Below are positions 10,897 to 23,295 of a stretch of DNA of 64,000 nt, piece after piece. The stretch is taken from contig CALNVZ010003434.1 of the NCBI GenBank assembly GCA_940671915.1, positions 19,498,345 to 19,562,344 of the forward strand, in the 5' to 3' direction. The position numbers and the translations under genes are program-made. The number at the start of each line of letters is the position of its first letter. The first letter of the stretch is position 1. The notes under the pieces are model-generated. The model was not told where the DNA came from. It saw only the letters and a program-made list of their open reading frames with translations, and did not search any database. Source of the DNA: Paracentrotus lividus (taxonomy: Eukaryota > Echinodermata > Echinoidea > Camarodonta > Echinidae).

Positions 10897-10899
10897 TAT

Positions 10900-11228
10900 A
10901 CTCCTTCAATTTTGAATATTACATAATTATGAGGCAAAAGCAGATATTGCAGTGAAAGTGTTTTCTGATCTCCATTTTCTCGTGTTATTATCACTTTAAT
11001 CCTGTTCATGATCATTAGGCTACGGGGCACCTGATTATAACGTTTTGTACTCATATGTCTGGTTTTTGAATAAATTAAACTAATTAAATTAATGCTGCAA
11101 ATTCGCATATCAGTCAACTTGGATTCATTTCTGGACTATTTCGCTTTAAATTTTGTCGTGTCCAAGTAAGAGAAGTTTTCTTCAATTTTCATATTGAATG
11201 AGCCACCATAAAACATGCATGCGCTCCA
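10900..11228. other. AT-rich non-coding stretch
   Basis: Nothing recognised. An 89-codon minus-strand frame (10848-11117) has no family signature. Confidence 0.35.
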
Positions 11229-11230
11229 TC

Positions 11231-11489
11231 TTAATGCGGCGGTCACAACTCGCCGTACCTTCGACGTACAACTCCCTACGACGGATTTCGTAGAAAATTC
11301 GTGCAGCGGAGGTACCTTGCAGGTACAATGCAAGTACGACGTTCAGGAAGTTTTTACAATACCCTTACTACAGAAACGCAGGAATCGCAGAAGTTGACCC
11401 AGGACCTGTGCGTGCATTGCACATGCAACGCAGGCTACGTTGATGGCACGTGCCCCGTAGCCTACGACAAGTTTTGACCGCCGCATTAG
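11231..11489. mobile_element. GC-rich foldback MITE
   Basis: Ends TTAATGCGGCGGTCA and TGACCGCCGCATTAG are inverted repeats framing about 260 bp that is clearly more GC-rich than its surroundings. Further inverted sub-repeats built on CGTACGACG-like words lie inside. No coding signal is recognised in either strand. The superfamily is undetermined. Confidence 0.65.
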
Positions 11490-11532
11490 GTGGTATCCCA
11501 CGTTTCCAAGATGTCTCCGAGACATCAATCAC

Positions 11533-11760
11533 CTAACCCAAGAACGGGTTGTTTAGGCACCACTGAGGATTTCCTAACAATATTCCGCCACAGGCTAGGC
11601 ATGACATCTCGCAATCATGTGCTAGAGTTTGTGACCTAGCAAAAGACAGCCCTGTCCACCACCAGATGTTATCTTCCCATTTCTTCCTCTGCCTGCCTCT
11701 TCGTCTTCCTCCTGGTACTGTGTCTTTGAGGATCGATTTTTGCGTCCAAGATTTCTGCAA
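11533..11760 (-). mobile_element. LINE (RTE-like) ORF2 C-terminal fragment
   Basis: The minus-strand frame contains KDTVPGGRRRGRQRKKWEDN followed by a WTGLSFARSQTLAHD stretch. This closely resembles the extreme C-terminus of endonuclease/reverse-transcriptase proteins common in marine invertebrate genomes, where GGRRRGRQRKRWEDNI and WTGL..A.SQ are usual. Only the last ~60 codons are present, with no RT motifs upstream, so it is a 5'-truncated copy. Confidence 0.7.
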
Positions 11761-11764
11761 GGCC

Positions 11765-13080
11765 AGTTGACATTGTCACATGTCCATAATCACCTCAGTT
11801 TTCGTTTCTTAACGAACACAGTCATACGCTTCAATACACTGTCCTTGATCCACAATCACGAACACAGGCTTTGTTAATATCCGCTTCACAGAGATATCCT
11901 TGGGTTTGGGATAAATCATTTTGGAGGTTAGTGATGCATCGGCGGTCTCACTTTCATATTCAAAAGAGGCTTATCTCAATGAAGATGAGTGATTTCTCTT
12001 TCTCACTTTTTTTTCTTCATTCGATTCTAAGATGATTACACTAATTAAATTTGCAACAATGATCCATGTGGATAACATCACAAACATTTTGTATTGTTCC
12101 TTACTTTAGATGATTAAAGAATGAGCCCTACGCAATATTTTGTTAATGAATGCAGTATATGACATTTTTATACATAATACCCTTGATTGTATAGCCCTAA
12201 ATAATATAATTTGATTTTTACATGTATTATCTGTCATTGCAAAATATTCAGGCTGGTCAAAGAAATTTTTTTTTTAAATATCAAACTATTTTTGTTTGCT
12301 TTATTTCCTAATCTCCACAGACCCCGTCAGATCAATTGAACAATACCAGATAAATGTTAATATGGTTCTGGTTCTAATTTCATTTCATTTTGAAAATATT
12401 TTTTTTTAAATCCTTAAAAATGCGACATTTTATCTATCATATTTAAAATCCAAAATTGATTCGATTGTGATATCTGCAATGATTGTTAGTAAGTTTATAC
12501 ATGCATATTGTAACATTTTATCTTATACCTCGGAATCGCATGTGCGGGTACATAAATTATGCCCATGGCCAACAGGAGAAAATTTCCCTTTTGTGTACCC
12601 TGGTCGACATTGCTTCTTTACCTTACTTTGCATTTTCCTATTTCACTATGTATTTTATTCTATATTCTCTGTTTAATAATGAAAATAATAACGAAATAAA
12701 TCCAGCCAAGTGAAATTAATAATAATTGGCATGGAAGAACGTGTTAGAAAGTCAACCTATCCCCTCAATTAAATCATCCCTTTGTTAAATGTAGGAGAGG
12801 GAAGGAATGAATACATTATGAGTTAGGCTTCACCGCACTCCACATAATTATTCCAGCCTTGCAACATTCTTCTGTTGGGTGGGTTTGCCTAACATGGCAT
12901 TTAGAGTCACTCTCTACTAGGAAGTCAAAGAGGCAAGACCTATGGGTTTGGTGGTGGAAAAGCAGTTTGAAATTCAAATATGACATGTTTTGCGCTGCAT
13001 TGTGAAGTCCATAGAGTTCAAGAACATTCCCACCAGATTTGAGGCCTTCTTTTGATTCCTGGATACACTGAGTCACACGT
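11765..13080. other. non-coding stretch with one unexplained 86-codon frame
   Basis: Mostly AT-rich unique DNA. The minus-strand frame 12816-13076 has a protein-like composition (His- and Cys-containing), but I recognise no domain and it has no splice or promoter support. It may be a fragment of an old element. Confidence 0.3.
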
Positions 13081-13084
13081 CAAA

Positions 13085-13205
13085 CTATGGAGTCTTAATG
13101 GGAGTCGGAGCCAGAGTCCGAGTCCTAGTTGCAGTCCCAGTCTTAATCGGAGACAGATCGTCCGAGTCTTAGTCCGAGTCAGAATTAAACAGTCCTGTCC
13201 GAGGA
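13085..13205. repeat. degenerate AGTCCG/GAGTC hexamer array
   Basis: Imperfect tandem variants of GAGTC, CGGAGTC and GTCCGAGTC cover about 115 bp. This creates Ser/Arg-like reading frames on one strand and Leu/Arg-like frames on the other, which are composition artefacts. Confidence 0.7.
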
Positions 13206-15660
13206 AGGACGTACATCCACACTCATCGAGAGTTGGAGGTGCTGAATTAGATGGAAGCACATTGCAGTTTTAGTCGTGGTCCTCACCGTTACTTAGCAAC
13301 AGTACCACTTCATGAATAGAGACAAACGTTTAAATCATCGGAGAGATTTCTTCTTGATTTCATCAAGTGGGTTGTTTCTTATATAATTATCTCCGAAGAA
13401 CACTGAACGTTTAATTAAAACAATATCATATTTCATATGTTTTATAGAACCAGTAAGATAATAATTTGAGTAATTTGAACATTTGTGAAATCAAAACCCT
13501 TGATATTTTTTGTATAAATTGTTTTACTTATTAAACGGAGAATAAAGTCAAGGAAAGAAGATTTTTGGCATAAATAGTCATTTATTGTTTTTGGGGTCAA
13601 GTTTGTGATTTCACAAGAGTTACTTATGACTGTTAGATGTACGAAAATGTACCGTTTATTTCCAGAAAAGAGTAATACTATAATTATCAAAATTACCCTC
13701 ATGGCTAGTATATATAACAGGCATACATTTTAGATGTTATTTTGATATTTAAGAATTGATGCTAACCGAAATGTTTTCCTCCAGAACGAAATGCTCGATT
13801 ATTAGGTGAGGCAAAATGTCTTTTCTAAGCATTTCTCGTTATTCTGTTCTCTGAAAACGTATACTAGTAACGTATTATATGATGTAAAAAGAAAGTGAAA
13901 TTATCAAATTAGATGGCGTATTGTGACACCGAGATAATACAAATAACGGTGACGGGATTCTTTTCGATCAGTTACTGTAAACATTGCAATCTTTATACAG
14001 ACTAAATTTAAAGCAAATTCGCCTCTTACATGTAAGTAAATTTTTTTACAGTTTACTGACCTGTCCTCATAGGCTAGTAATAAAATTGTATTATAGATTC
14101 CTGGTGTATTCTTGAAAAGTTTTTATTGCTTCTTACATGTTTACATTTCCATTTTTTCTAAATCTTGGAGCAATTTTCAATGTATGCAGATAAACAAATA
14201 CACAAGAACGACGAAGCAGCGAATCTTTTAATCGATTTCAGACGAAGCAGATACACCGTTGTCCATGAATTGGATTAAGTTTGTAATCCTTATCATAACA
14301 GACAAACATTGAGCAAAATTGAAATAAGATCCTAATATCATTGTGGGTTAATGCGCTGAACTATGTTTTAGTATGAGGTTTCAGGGTTTTTTAAGTTAGT
14401 GTGCTTTAACTTTCCTATTATTTTCGAATGAGTTAAAGTGATGAATTATCTAAGAAAAAAAGAGTTCGCATAATATCGAGAATAAATAACAAGCCTGTCA
14501 TGAACAGAGGTTGCAGCACTGATAAAATTCAAACTTTTTATATTTTTATTATTTTTTTTTTGTAGCTCAAAGCTTGTTTGTTTTTATTTTAAAGCGAGCT
14601 CGAACTGACCAACACTCTCATTGACTGTGTGTTATAAATAGCTAATCTAAAAGTATACCTTTTGAGATATCTATCAATATTGGATTGACTAAATTAGCCT
14701 TTAATTTTATTTGTATCAAGGAAACTAAAATGTTTTGACAGAGGGGAAACGTGTATACTTGTTAACATTATTATTGGGACATGAATGTATTGAGTGGTGA
14801 GTTAGTGTGTTATCATTAAATTGGGTCTGTATTATAAGACTACATTGCTCAGGATGTTGCATTATGGGTTAGGAATCGGGGCAGACTTGAGTAGTTGAGG
14901 ACTTGAGGTGCGTGCTATACAAGGCTGCCAGTTCGTACTGGCTTTAAAGTCTACGGTTCTGACACCTTCCTTGTAATGATTGACGGAGGGAAACTCTCTA
15001 TAATATTTGCTTTTAATAATTTGTTATCAGCCTCGATGCATAAAACAAAAGACCTAGTATGATGAGCTAAATAGAACTTAATCTCATATTGAAACAAATT
15101 CGACATAGATGTTGTTTTAGATTTTTAGACATAAAAGTTATAACTAATTTTAACGAGAATTTGTCACACGTAAAAGATGCAGTTATTTACCGCCACGAAC
15201 CATGTCGAAACCCGATGGTGACATTAAACTTTTTTGTTCTTTTAGTTTAACATTGAACACTCTTTTTCACTCGAAAAGGGGCTTGCCCCTCATTTAACTA
15301 CTTGACAGACATGACAGAGTGCAGTTTAATTCCTTTTGAGTGTTTTTCTACCCGTTTAAATGAATTTTAAGAGCATTAAATCTAAAGAGGTCATTAAACG
15401 GGCGTTATCTTTAGTTCACCTTTGTAGCAATCTACTTGATGAGTTGAAATTGTGTCTATGGGTACTTTTCAACCTCAAAAACATTTTAGTACTGTGAACC
15501 GTTAGTACTCTTGATGATTATTAATCTTTGCTTCAAGCACTGAGATGAAAACAAGAGTTTAGTTTTGTTATGCTCCCGTAAAGAAAAGGCTTCAACAAAA
15601 TAAAAATTATAATCTCAATAATGAATATGCCTACTAAGTAGGTAGAGTTGGCATTGTTAA
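13206..15660. other. AT-rich non-coding stretch (~2.4 kb)
   Basis: No gene, RNA gene or TIR element recognised. It includes T-runs near 14550 and A-runs near 14455. This is one of the longest apparently unique non-coding stretches of the window. Confidence 0.4.
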
Positions 15661-15663
15661 GTT

Positions 15664-15899
15664 CCCTGTAAAACAAAGACTTACGATCAATAAAAAGTTA
15701 CGATTGATTTTTTTTTCCTGGTAGCGTCATGATGGACAGGAAGCTCCAAAGTTGGTGGTTTTAACCCTAACCCGAGCTCTAACCGTAATCTTAATCATGT
15801 CCTAATCATAATCCATCGCTCTACCTGCGTTCCAAATGAGACTACCGAGATAAAATTGATCGTAACTTTTTATCAATCGTAAGTCTTTGTGTTACAGGG
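15664..15899. mobile_element. MITE with ~48-bp TIRs (CCCTGTAA...TTACAGGG)
   Basis: The left arm CCCTGTAAAACAAAGACTTA continuing through CGATCAATAAAAAGTTACG is mirrored by the right arm ATCGTAACTTTTTATCAATC then GTAAGTCTTTGTGTTACAGGG. The total is 236 bp with no coding sequence. The last 32 bases of the window (63969-64000) resemble the right terminus with an internal deletion. No clear target duplication was found. Confidence 0.85.
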
Positions 15900-16955
15900 C
15901 AATGATGGTCCCATAGTTCATGTCGACTATTCCTTTCGGAATATCTTAATTAGCACGAGTACTCAAACAGGAAATTATTTCCTGGAGATGAAAGAGTTGA
16001 AAGAGTGCATTTTAATAAGTTTTGTTTTTTTCTACAAGTCCATGTCACGATTAATTCATATTCCACCATCATAATCTTATATTGGCTATTAAGAAGTATG
16101 ACCTGGATGACTTCAATTATACTCTTGATAAATTCATTAATTGCTTAATAACAACGACATTGACTGGGAAAGTACATAAGATCTAGACCCACTGTAAATC
16201 AAAATTTGATAAATAATGAAGCACTTCAGGATGATATAATTTCTTGAAGCAACAATTGAAATAGACAACTGCACTTTTAACAGAATGTCTAATCATGCAA
16301 AGGATCACGTAAAAAGTGTAGTTATAATTAATATTAAATATTCTACAATCATATCTTAATGTCGACGCTCGAGTACCGGGTCGGTATACTTGAAACTCTT
16401 TAATTACTCATATAAAATTAATCATCTCTTTTGGAATATTTCAATTTGCATGACCGCTTGAACAGGATATTGTTGGCTGTAGTTGAAAAGATAAATTGAA
16501 GATTGGTTAGAAACACAGAGACTGAGGTCAGTGTGGGTCATCTCTGTTAATCGTTTTATATTAAATCAATAAAGCGTACATTTTAACCATTCGCCTTTAC
16601 TCGAAGTTTATTAAAATAACCTAAAAACAGACAAAACAAAACTGCCCCATTTGATCTGAATCTTTGACTGTCGAAGCAATAATTGTTGAATGGCCTCCAC
16701 AATATATACTTAAATACCTTTAAATTATTTTATTTATTCATGAGATGTAAATTAAAATGGCAGCAACGATTGATCCAGAGTCAATCTGCAAGAGTCTCAG
16801 AGGAAGTCATATTCGGATATATAGGGTATATTATGTTTGCAGAATATCTTGTAGTTTTCTGGACAGGATCAAGCACGTTAAGGTTTTCAACAAAAAAATT
16901 GTAATAGTGACATTCAGCAATATTCGATAAGAATATTTGTGTATTGGTATTGTCA
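15900..16955. other. AT-rich non-coding stretch
   Basis: No supported feature. Short frames at 15889-16074 and 16683-16904 lack recognisable domains. Confidence 0.35.
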
Positions 16956-16959
16956 CCAA

Positions 16960-17235
16960 ACTTTGATAATCAGATGGGCAAGCTGCCTTTTCGACACGTT
17001 TACTATTGGTAATGGTGTTTAGCAAGGAGGAATATTGTCTCCTTACATATTTAACTTGTACGTGGATGAGAGCTATGAAACCAAAAATAACTGTAGTACT
17101 GGCTGTTTAGTCGGTGGTAACAATCTTTTGATATTTAGTCCAACTCCTGCAGGATTGCAGAGTTTGCTGAAATGCATGTTCCCACTATGCAACATGGAAC
17201 GTATAATGATGTAAAATATAATGCAAAAAAAAAGG
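16960..17235 (+). mobile_element. LINE reverse-transcriptase palm fragment
   Basis: Plus-strand translation around 17015-17200 gives NGV, a stop, then QGGILSPYIFNLYVDESYE and GCLVGGNNLLIFSPTPAGLQ. This matches the RT block with (R)QGGILSP.LFN.Y.DDL and the following Y/FADD-region strand, ending in SPSA.GLQ.LL. The catalytic YADD position reads LLIFSP, so key residues are lost and an internal stop is present. It is a dead, short fragment. Confidence 0.75.
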
Positions 17236-17396
17236 TCATGTTATGTATTAAAAAAAAAATTTTTTTAATGTAAAGTAAGTATGTAAAGAACATCAAATGA
17301 TTCCTGATTCCAGATTTCTATCTGTGTTGTTCAAATCTTGACAAAAAAAACCCTTGTTCCCCCTTTTTTTAGGTGACTTGTGCAGTGATAGATCTC
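17236..17396. other. A/T homopolymer-rich spacer
   Basis: Several A and T runs; nothing else seen. Confidence 0.4.
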
Positions 17397-17398
17397 TA

Positions 17399-18687
17399 CG
17401 GCGCGTCCCCAAAAAAAATGTCCCTCTGATTGGGCGCTAAATAACTTCTATAATATAGAATTATTGCCAATTTCATATGCATATTTTGAAAGCCGACATA
17501 ATTCTGCGATTCCTGAGAAAATTTCAAATGTTTCGCTTTATTAGTTTTGAATACAAAGGCTCTTTTGTAAGAGTAGTCATTTTTGGCCCATTCCAAGTTT
17601 GATGAAAAGGAATACATTACATAAATGCCATACATTATTTTGTTTTTCACTTTTATTTCAGTTTACAACTATGATGTTCATGCTTTTGTTTCAAAGAGCA
17701 ATGTCATATCGTATTGGCCATGAGTCTAGACTAGTTCGCGATTTGAGTCTTGAGGGTCGTGGAGATGTCTCTAGATTCTCCGGAGAAGTGTGTAGACATT
17801 GAAATAAAAGTCTTTAAAAATAGTTTTTCCAGTCGCTAGCTGCCGCAGTCAACCTGACATCGCCGATAATCTTTTGACTACTAGTGATACACAAAATCGG
17901 TCGCAACTAGTTTGTGACTCCAATCTCTGTAGTCTTGTCGCCACGATGTCGTCTGGGTCTCCAGGGAGTCGCCCCCTAAAAAAAATCAATTAAAATACTT
18001 TGAAAAAAAAACCTCTTGCTTTCTATTAAAAAAGTGGGAAAATTCTTTTTAAAGAAAATCAAATGTGTCTGGAATTTTTTTTACAGTCTTTAAATTTATT
18101 TTTGGGGGCGACTCCCTGGAGACCCAGAAGACGTCGCAGTGACTTCTTCAAGACTACAGAGACTGGAGTTGCAAACTAGTCGAGACCGATTATGTGTATC
18201 ACTAGTACACAAAAAGTATCGGTGATGTCAGGTTGACTTCAGCTACGACTGGAAAAACTACATTTTTAGACTTTTATTTAAATTTCCACACACTTTTCCG
18301 GAGACTCAGGAGACGTTTCCACGACTTTCGAGACTCAAATCGCAAACTAGTCTAGACTCATGGTCACTAAGATATGGTTTTGCTCCTTGAAAACAGAAGC
18401 ATGATCATCACAGTTAAATTGAAATAAAAGTGAAGCACAGAGTAATGTATGGCATTAATTTTTATGTAATGTCTTCCTTTTCATCAAACTTGGAATGGGC
18501 CAAAAATGACTACTCTTACAAAAGAGCCTGTTTATTCAAAACCAATGAAGCTAAACGTTTGAAATTTTCACAAAAATCGCAGAATTATGTGGTCTTTCAA
18601 AATGAGCATATAGAATTGGCAATAATTCGTTATTATAGAAGTTATTTAGCGCCCATTCAGAGGGACATTTTTTAGGGGGACGCGCTG
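17399..18687. mobile_element. 1.29-kb foldback transposon with ~600-bp inverted arms
   Basis: Ends CGGCGCGTCCCC... and ...GGGGGACGCGCTG are flanked by TA (17397-17398, 18688-18689). From the ends inwards, the two halves stay reverse-complementary through GCCCATTCCAAGTTTGATGA / TCATCAAACTTGGAATGGGC to the centre near 18000-18090, where GGGCGACTCCCTGGAGACCC faces its inverse. The inner part (17720-18370) is rich in GAGTCTAGACTAGT-like words. Both strands contain parallel short frames (NLEWAKNDYSYKRA...) purely because the arms are inverted copies. No transposase motif is recognised. Confidence 0.85.
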
Positions 18688-18689
18688 TA

Positions 18690-18993
18690 TAGACTATGTC
18701 GTAGACCATACGCACACCATACATTCAGCAGGAAGATTTCATATGATGATATTTAGAGCATAGCGTACACCGCTATTATACACTTTCACACCTTTCGTGC
18801 AGATATAAAATTAGCAGTTTGAAAAAAAATTATGGTAGCCTATAACGATGTTATGAGGATGCTTTTCAGTTACCCAGGCACCCTAAGGCTGGTAGAATGT
18901 TTGCTGATGCCAATACCTTCATGTCAAAATGTAGGTAGAAATTTGATTTTCTAGTTTATTCACAGAATTGACACGTCTAAAAATACAATTGTC
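18690..18993. other. AT-rich spacer
   Basis: Nothing recognised. Confidence 0.4.
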
Positions 18994-18998
18994 AATAT

Positions 18999-19190
18999 CA
19001 GGGGCCGCGGAGCGTTTTTGAAAGTGGAGAGGCTGAGCCGAAAGTTGGGGGGGGGGGCTGAACAGGCTAAAAATCACAAATGTATGGTCATTTTTGCATC
19101 TTTGTACACGTTGGCTGAAAAAAGTGGGGGGGGGGGCTGCAGCCCCCCCCCCCCCCACAGCCCCCACAGCCCCCGGCTCCTCGGCCCCTG
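18999..19190. mobile_element. short GC-rich TIR element (CAGGGGCCG ends)
   Basis: CAGGGGCCGCGGAGC at the left mirrors GGCTCCTCGGCCCCTG at the right. AATAT flanks both ends (18994-18998, 19191-19195), a possible 5-bp target duplication. The inside holds long runs of G and C (near 19049, 19127 and 19143). Length 192 bp, non-coding. The ends resemble hAT-type CAGGG termini, but the 5-bp duplication is shorter than the 8 bp usual for hAT. Confidence 0.7.
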
Positions 19191-19557
19191 AATATGAATC
19201 CTTTGCAGGGCAGTACGAGTTTTATATCTGCATGAATTAAACCAGTCATTCATCTTGCCACACAAAATTTTTCATAAGATTTCCTTTGTGGTTTCAAAAT
19301 AGTTGTTTCGTACTCTGTATTTCATTGTTTATCTTTAGTATCATCTTAATATATTGCCTTGTTTATAGTTGTACAATACGCTATCATTTATGTGTTTCAG
19401 TATTATCACTGTACACTTATCTTGTTTGACACGTAATCTACATGATAACTGTTGGACCTCTGCACATAATGCAGCTGTGTCGCGAATAAAGTCTTGAGTT
19501 GAAGTACTTTTCAAATTGATACGCAGTTAAAAAATATATATATATATATAAAAAAAT

Positions 19558-19850
19558 ACAGAAAAGTGATGTCAGCAGAGTTGCCATACAAAAGTGTAAG
19601 TTTTGTTGTAAATTCCTCCTCTAATAAAGAAAGAGAAGAAAAAAATCTTTAGAGTTCTATAGCTTACATATTTGGTTAAAACGGAACAAATGTGTTACTT
19701 TTGATGTATATTTTGTATTTCTCACGTAATTATTTGCAGGAGAAATTTACAACAAAATTGTTTTTAAAATTACATTTTTTTTATAGCGACTCTGCTGACA
19801 GCAGATTTGCTGTAAAAATATAATTTTCTTTTTTTTTACAGTGTATTCTT
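19558..19850. repeat. imperfect inverted repeat (~290 bp)
   Basis: GTCAGCAGAGTTGCC and TTTTGTTGTAAATTCCTCC on the left are mirrored by GGAGAAATTTACAACAAAA and GCGACTCTGCTGACAGC on the right. It looks like an old MITE. A TA tract lies just upstream (19532-19552). Confidence 0.65.
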
Positions 19851-19885
19851 TTTTAAACGTCGCCGAGACTTCTCTGCGACGGAAC

Positions 19886-20335
19886 AAATATTATAACATG
19901 TTAACATGATAAAGCAGGTGAAAAGGTACATGATTTCAAAGTTCTCCAAGTAATACACTAAAAATTATGACCTATTTAGTTCGATTTCCCGCTACTCATA
20001 AGACGTTATGATAACTTAAACTAGGCTCAAACCCGTCCCATGGAGAGTGTGGTACCACCATAGGTCCATGATGTGGTATAAGTTTATTGTTATTTTAATA
20101 AATTACTGAAATATTTTGTGTAAGCAATAATGGAGTATAAAAAATGGCATCATATCATTATCAGTATGGTTAGAGTACCACAATTTTAAGCTTTGTTTCA
20201 ACTAGCATGGTCTCCTGTTATCAAATACCTCCACATTAATTTTCGTCAAAAATTATAATATGTTAACATGATAAAGCAGGTGAAAAGGTACATAATTTCA
20301 AAGTTCTCCACTTAATACACTAAAAATTATTACTT
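19886..20335. repeat. 85-bp direct repeat pair
   Basis: A segment beginning ATGTTAACATGATAAAGCAG occurs at about 19890-19975 and again at about 20255-20340 with roughly 95 percent identity by eye. Between them lies a fragment of the GAGAC-rich family (CAAACCCGTCCCATGGAG). The arrangement could be a large target duplication or a segmental duplication. Confidence 0.7.
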
Positions 20336-20544
20336 ATTTACGAAGAAGGGCGTTACAATATCAATTTGATTAAACATGATAACCAATCATAATTGACCTT
20401 CATATTTTTAATAAGGTGTTTATTAATTGTTAAACGCATACTGGATGTGTGACTCACCTTCCTTCATATTTCAAACTCATAATGTACCTCAACCACTCGA
20501 TAAACCGTACTCTTTTTCCAGTATGGGTATGGCAATGCTTGTTC

Positions 20545-20775
20545 ATTATTATCATTATTATAATTATCATTATTATTATTAGCAGTAGTAGTATTATTAT
20601 TATTGTTATTATTATTATTATCATCATCATCATCATCATCAGTATTATCATCATCATCATCATCATCATCATCATTATTTGTATTATTATTATTATCATC
20701 ATCATCATCATCATCAGTATTATTATCATCATCATCATCATCATCATTATTTGTATTATTATTATTATTATTGGT
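20545..20775. repeat. (ATT/ATC)n microsatellite
   Basis: About 230 bp of mixed ATT and ATC trinucleotides. Translations of poly-Ile, poly-Ser or poly-Met in any frame are composition artefacts. Confidence 0.95.
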
Positions 20776-20799
20776 ATTCTATAATTATATACAGAAGTC

Positions 20800-22725
20800 A
20801 AAACTGTCATATCCCTTTTATAATTGCATGAATAAATATCAATAATCTCTAATTTATTAACTTATGTTTATACTTATCAGTTTCTAAAAGCGATGCCAAA
20901 ACAATTATTATTTCAAACAATCAACAAACAAACGAAATATGTTGTTACAGGTACTGTATCTCCTATCTTACTATTAAATAGTATACCCAAACCATTATCA
21001 ATTATCCACTCACTCGGTGATATTCCATCGACACGTTAGTATAAGTCGAGTAGAAGCTTATATTTTTCTCATATGTTGTTTGAAATCTACTTACCTGATA
21101 ATGTAAGCGTTGAAAGACTATATTATCAGGAAATCTTGTCTTGGTGTTCAAATCAGGTAATACATGAAGGTAAAAAGCAAATGTTTGAAGATGTAATCCG
21201 TATTACATAAAATACTGCGCCTGCATCTCACATTTAATGTATTCCTCTTCTTTCTGTAAAGATTTTCTCCAAACGAAGTGTTGGTAGGCATATGTTGTAA
21301 AATATCCATGCAGAAACAAGCTCAGTAACAGCATGAGCATATACCCTTTTTCGTGAGCATTTAATTCGGTGTTGTGAAGGTTTCAATGAATGACGCAGAA
21401 TTTAAGCTATTTTGTTCAATTCAAATACATCAGGATTATAATAGATAATCATTGACTTTCAATAATGAGGATTAAGGTTACGTGACAACCAGCTGATTGA
21501 ATCTCGTTGATTTGAGGGACGAATCTTCCCATCTGCAGGCTCTGTCACACTTGAATGATTTTTAACGTCCTTGCTCCGTCTTAAAAAAAGGACCTACCCT
21601 AAAATTAAGTAATTTTATCAAAAGCTGAACATGAGAGAAACCGAGAAAGACATTTTGGGGAAATTTAGAGTAATGGTAAGAAAGTTATGAATATATTTAT
21701 GATGCGAGAAAAGTTGATCACTTTTACAAATTGGCAATGCGATCAAAAAGATGTGATGTTATGAATTATTTATCATTTGTTAAGAACAATTTGTTAAGGC
21801 AGATGCATGACATATTTCTATCAATATCCATCAATATATTTTCATCAATATAACTTAATCGAAGTAATTGAGACAGTTTGTTCACAAATGAAATGACATA
21901 AAACCAGTAAAAAAAAAAAACAAATATGAAGTAATATTGCTATGACATCAAAGCTTTGTGACCGATATGTCATAGTGATCAGCTATTTTGGGCATCGTGA
22001 AAATATTTATTACTTTCTAATCATTAGTTTTATTTCTCTCAAGATCTTTTTAAATCTATTTCTCTTTTTTTTTTTTTTTTTTCGTTTTTTTTTTTTCTTA
22101 TTTTTTACTTTTAATTAAACAAAATTGTTTTCAGGGCGGACTCTATTTCTAAAAATGTTAAACATCGTTTGACATCCTGTCACCAGGGTAAGTAACCATC
22201 TTACGACGTAGAGAGATGCAGCAGCACGTCGTAGATAGTTGCATATTACACTTGCTCATGTTGTACCCACCACATAACCACATGACCAGGTCCTACAAAC
22301 AGGATTATTTGACAAATGACGTCTCTTTTTGTCATTTTGCAGTAGTTTAAAGGCTGTAACTTAATTTTATTTTGAATTATTGAACCAGATCTAAGTCTGG
22401 TTCTCATTATCGGAAAAGAGTTTGGTTAGACAGGTACTATCGAAAGCTAAACCTCCCAAAAAGCTAGTCAACCAAACATAATTATTCAAAGTATTCATGG
22501 TGGCCTACTCCTCGTTTTGATGGTGATTATCTGCGGTAATAGATAAAGTGAACTCATTCCATTTAAAACCACCTTTGAGGTCGCATAGAGAAAATAAGTC
22601 AGGCGTGTGTGTTTATCTGGATCTTCCATTATTATTAGTAGACAAAGGTGACTGCCGGACTTCAAACTTATGAAAAAAAATTCTTTTCAAAGGAAAAATA
22701 TGCTTTAGTCATCATAATCAACTTT
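20800..22725. other. AT-rich non-coding stretch (~1.9 kb)
   Basis: No gene or clear element recognised. Pyrimidine runs near 22060-22105. Confidence 0.4.
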
Positions 22726-22730
22726 CGCTG

Positions 22731-23034
22731 TGGTCTTAAAGTATTATCTCACTTGATGAGACTTCTCCCAGACTCGGACATACTGCAAAGACGACTTGGG
22801 GATGTCTAAGAGACGTTTCCGAGAAGAGGAAAAATTTTACAAAATAAATAAAAACATGTTAAATTTTTACGCGACTTCTGAGACGTCAGGGAGACTCTCC
22901 AAAACACCACCCTGACGACTCTGAGACGTCTTCCTGATGACGACTCCGAGACGGAGTCGCAAACTAGTCCCAAACCAGTCTCAAACCAGTTTCAAACCCG
23001 TCTCATATGATTATGGCAAGTGAGACACCACCAT
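22731..23034. mobile_element. GAGAC-family MITE, copy 1
   Basis: Left TGGTCTTAAAGTATTATCTC and right GCAAGTGAGACACCACCA are imperfect inverted ends of about 300 bp filled with GAGACG, GACGTC and AGTCTC words. Related copies are at 26146-26455, 29787-30100 and 45033-45236. Non-coding. Confidence 0.7.
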
Positions 23035-23295
23035 AACACTATGAGCAAGACAAATTACAAAATTTGTAGGGGCATGTAAAGATGCTTTAAAGAATGGAGA
23101 AATTATAACGTTTTCAGATGAACCTACTCTTGACGTATATAAGTACAACCTCTTTTCTAGATTCACAAAACAAATTAAAAACTGATTTTAATGCAATGTG
23201 TAAATGGATTAAACGTAATTAGTTCTAATTAAATATCGACAAAACTAAGAGATGAGATGTGCATTGAACAATGTCAAAATTTTAAACGTCTTATA

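Noticed and set aside
12816..13076. 86-codon minus-strand frame with His and Cys residues
   Set aside because: Protein-like composition but no family signature or supporting context.
15760..15800. Telomere-like AACCCTAACCC
   Set aside because: Only two imperfect units inside a MITE; not a telomeric array.
20449..20845. Long frames of poly-Ile, poly-Ser and poly-Met on both strands
   Set aside because: They are translations of an ATT/ATC microsatellite; no real gene composition or boundaries.
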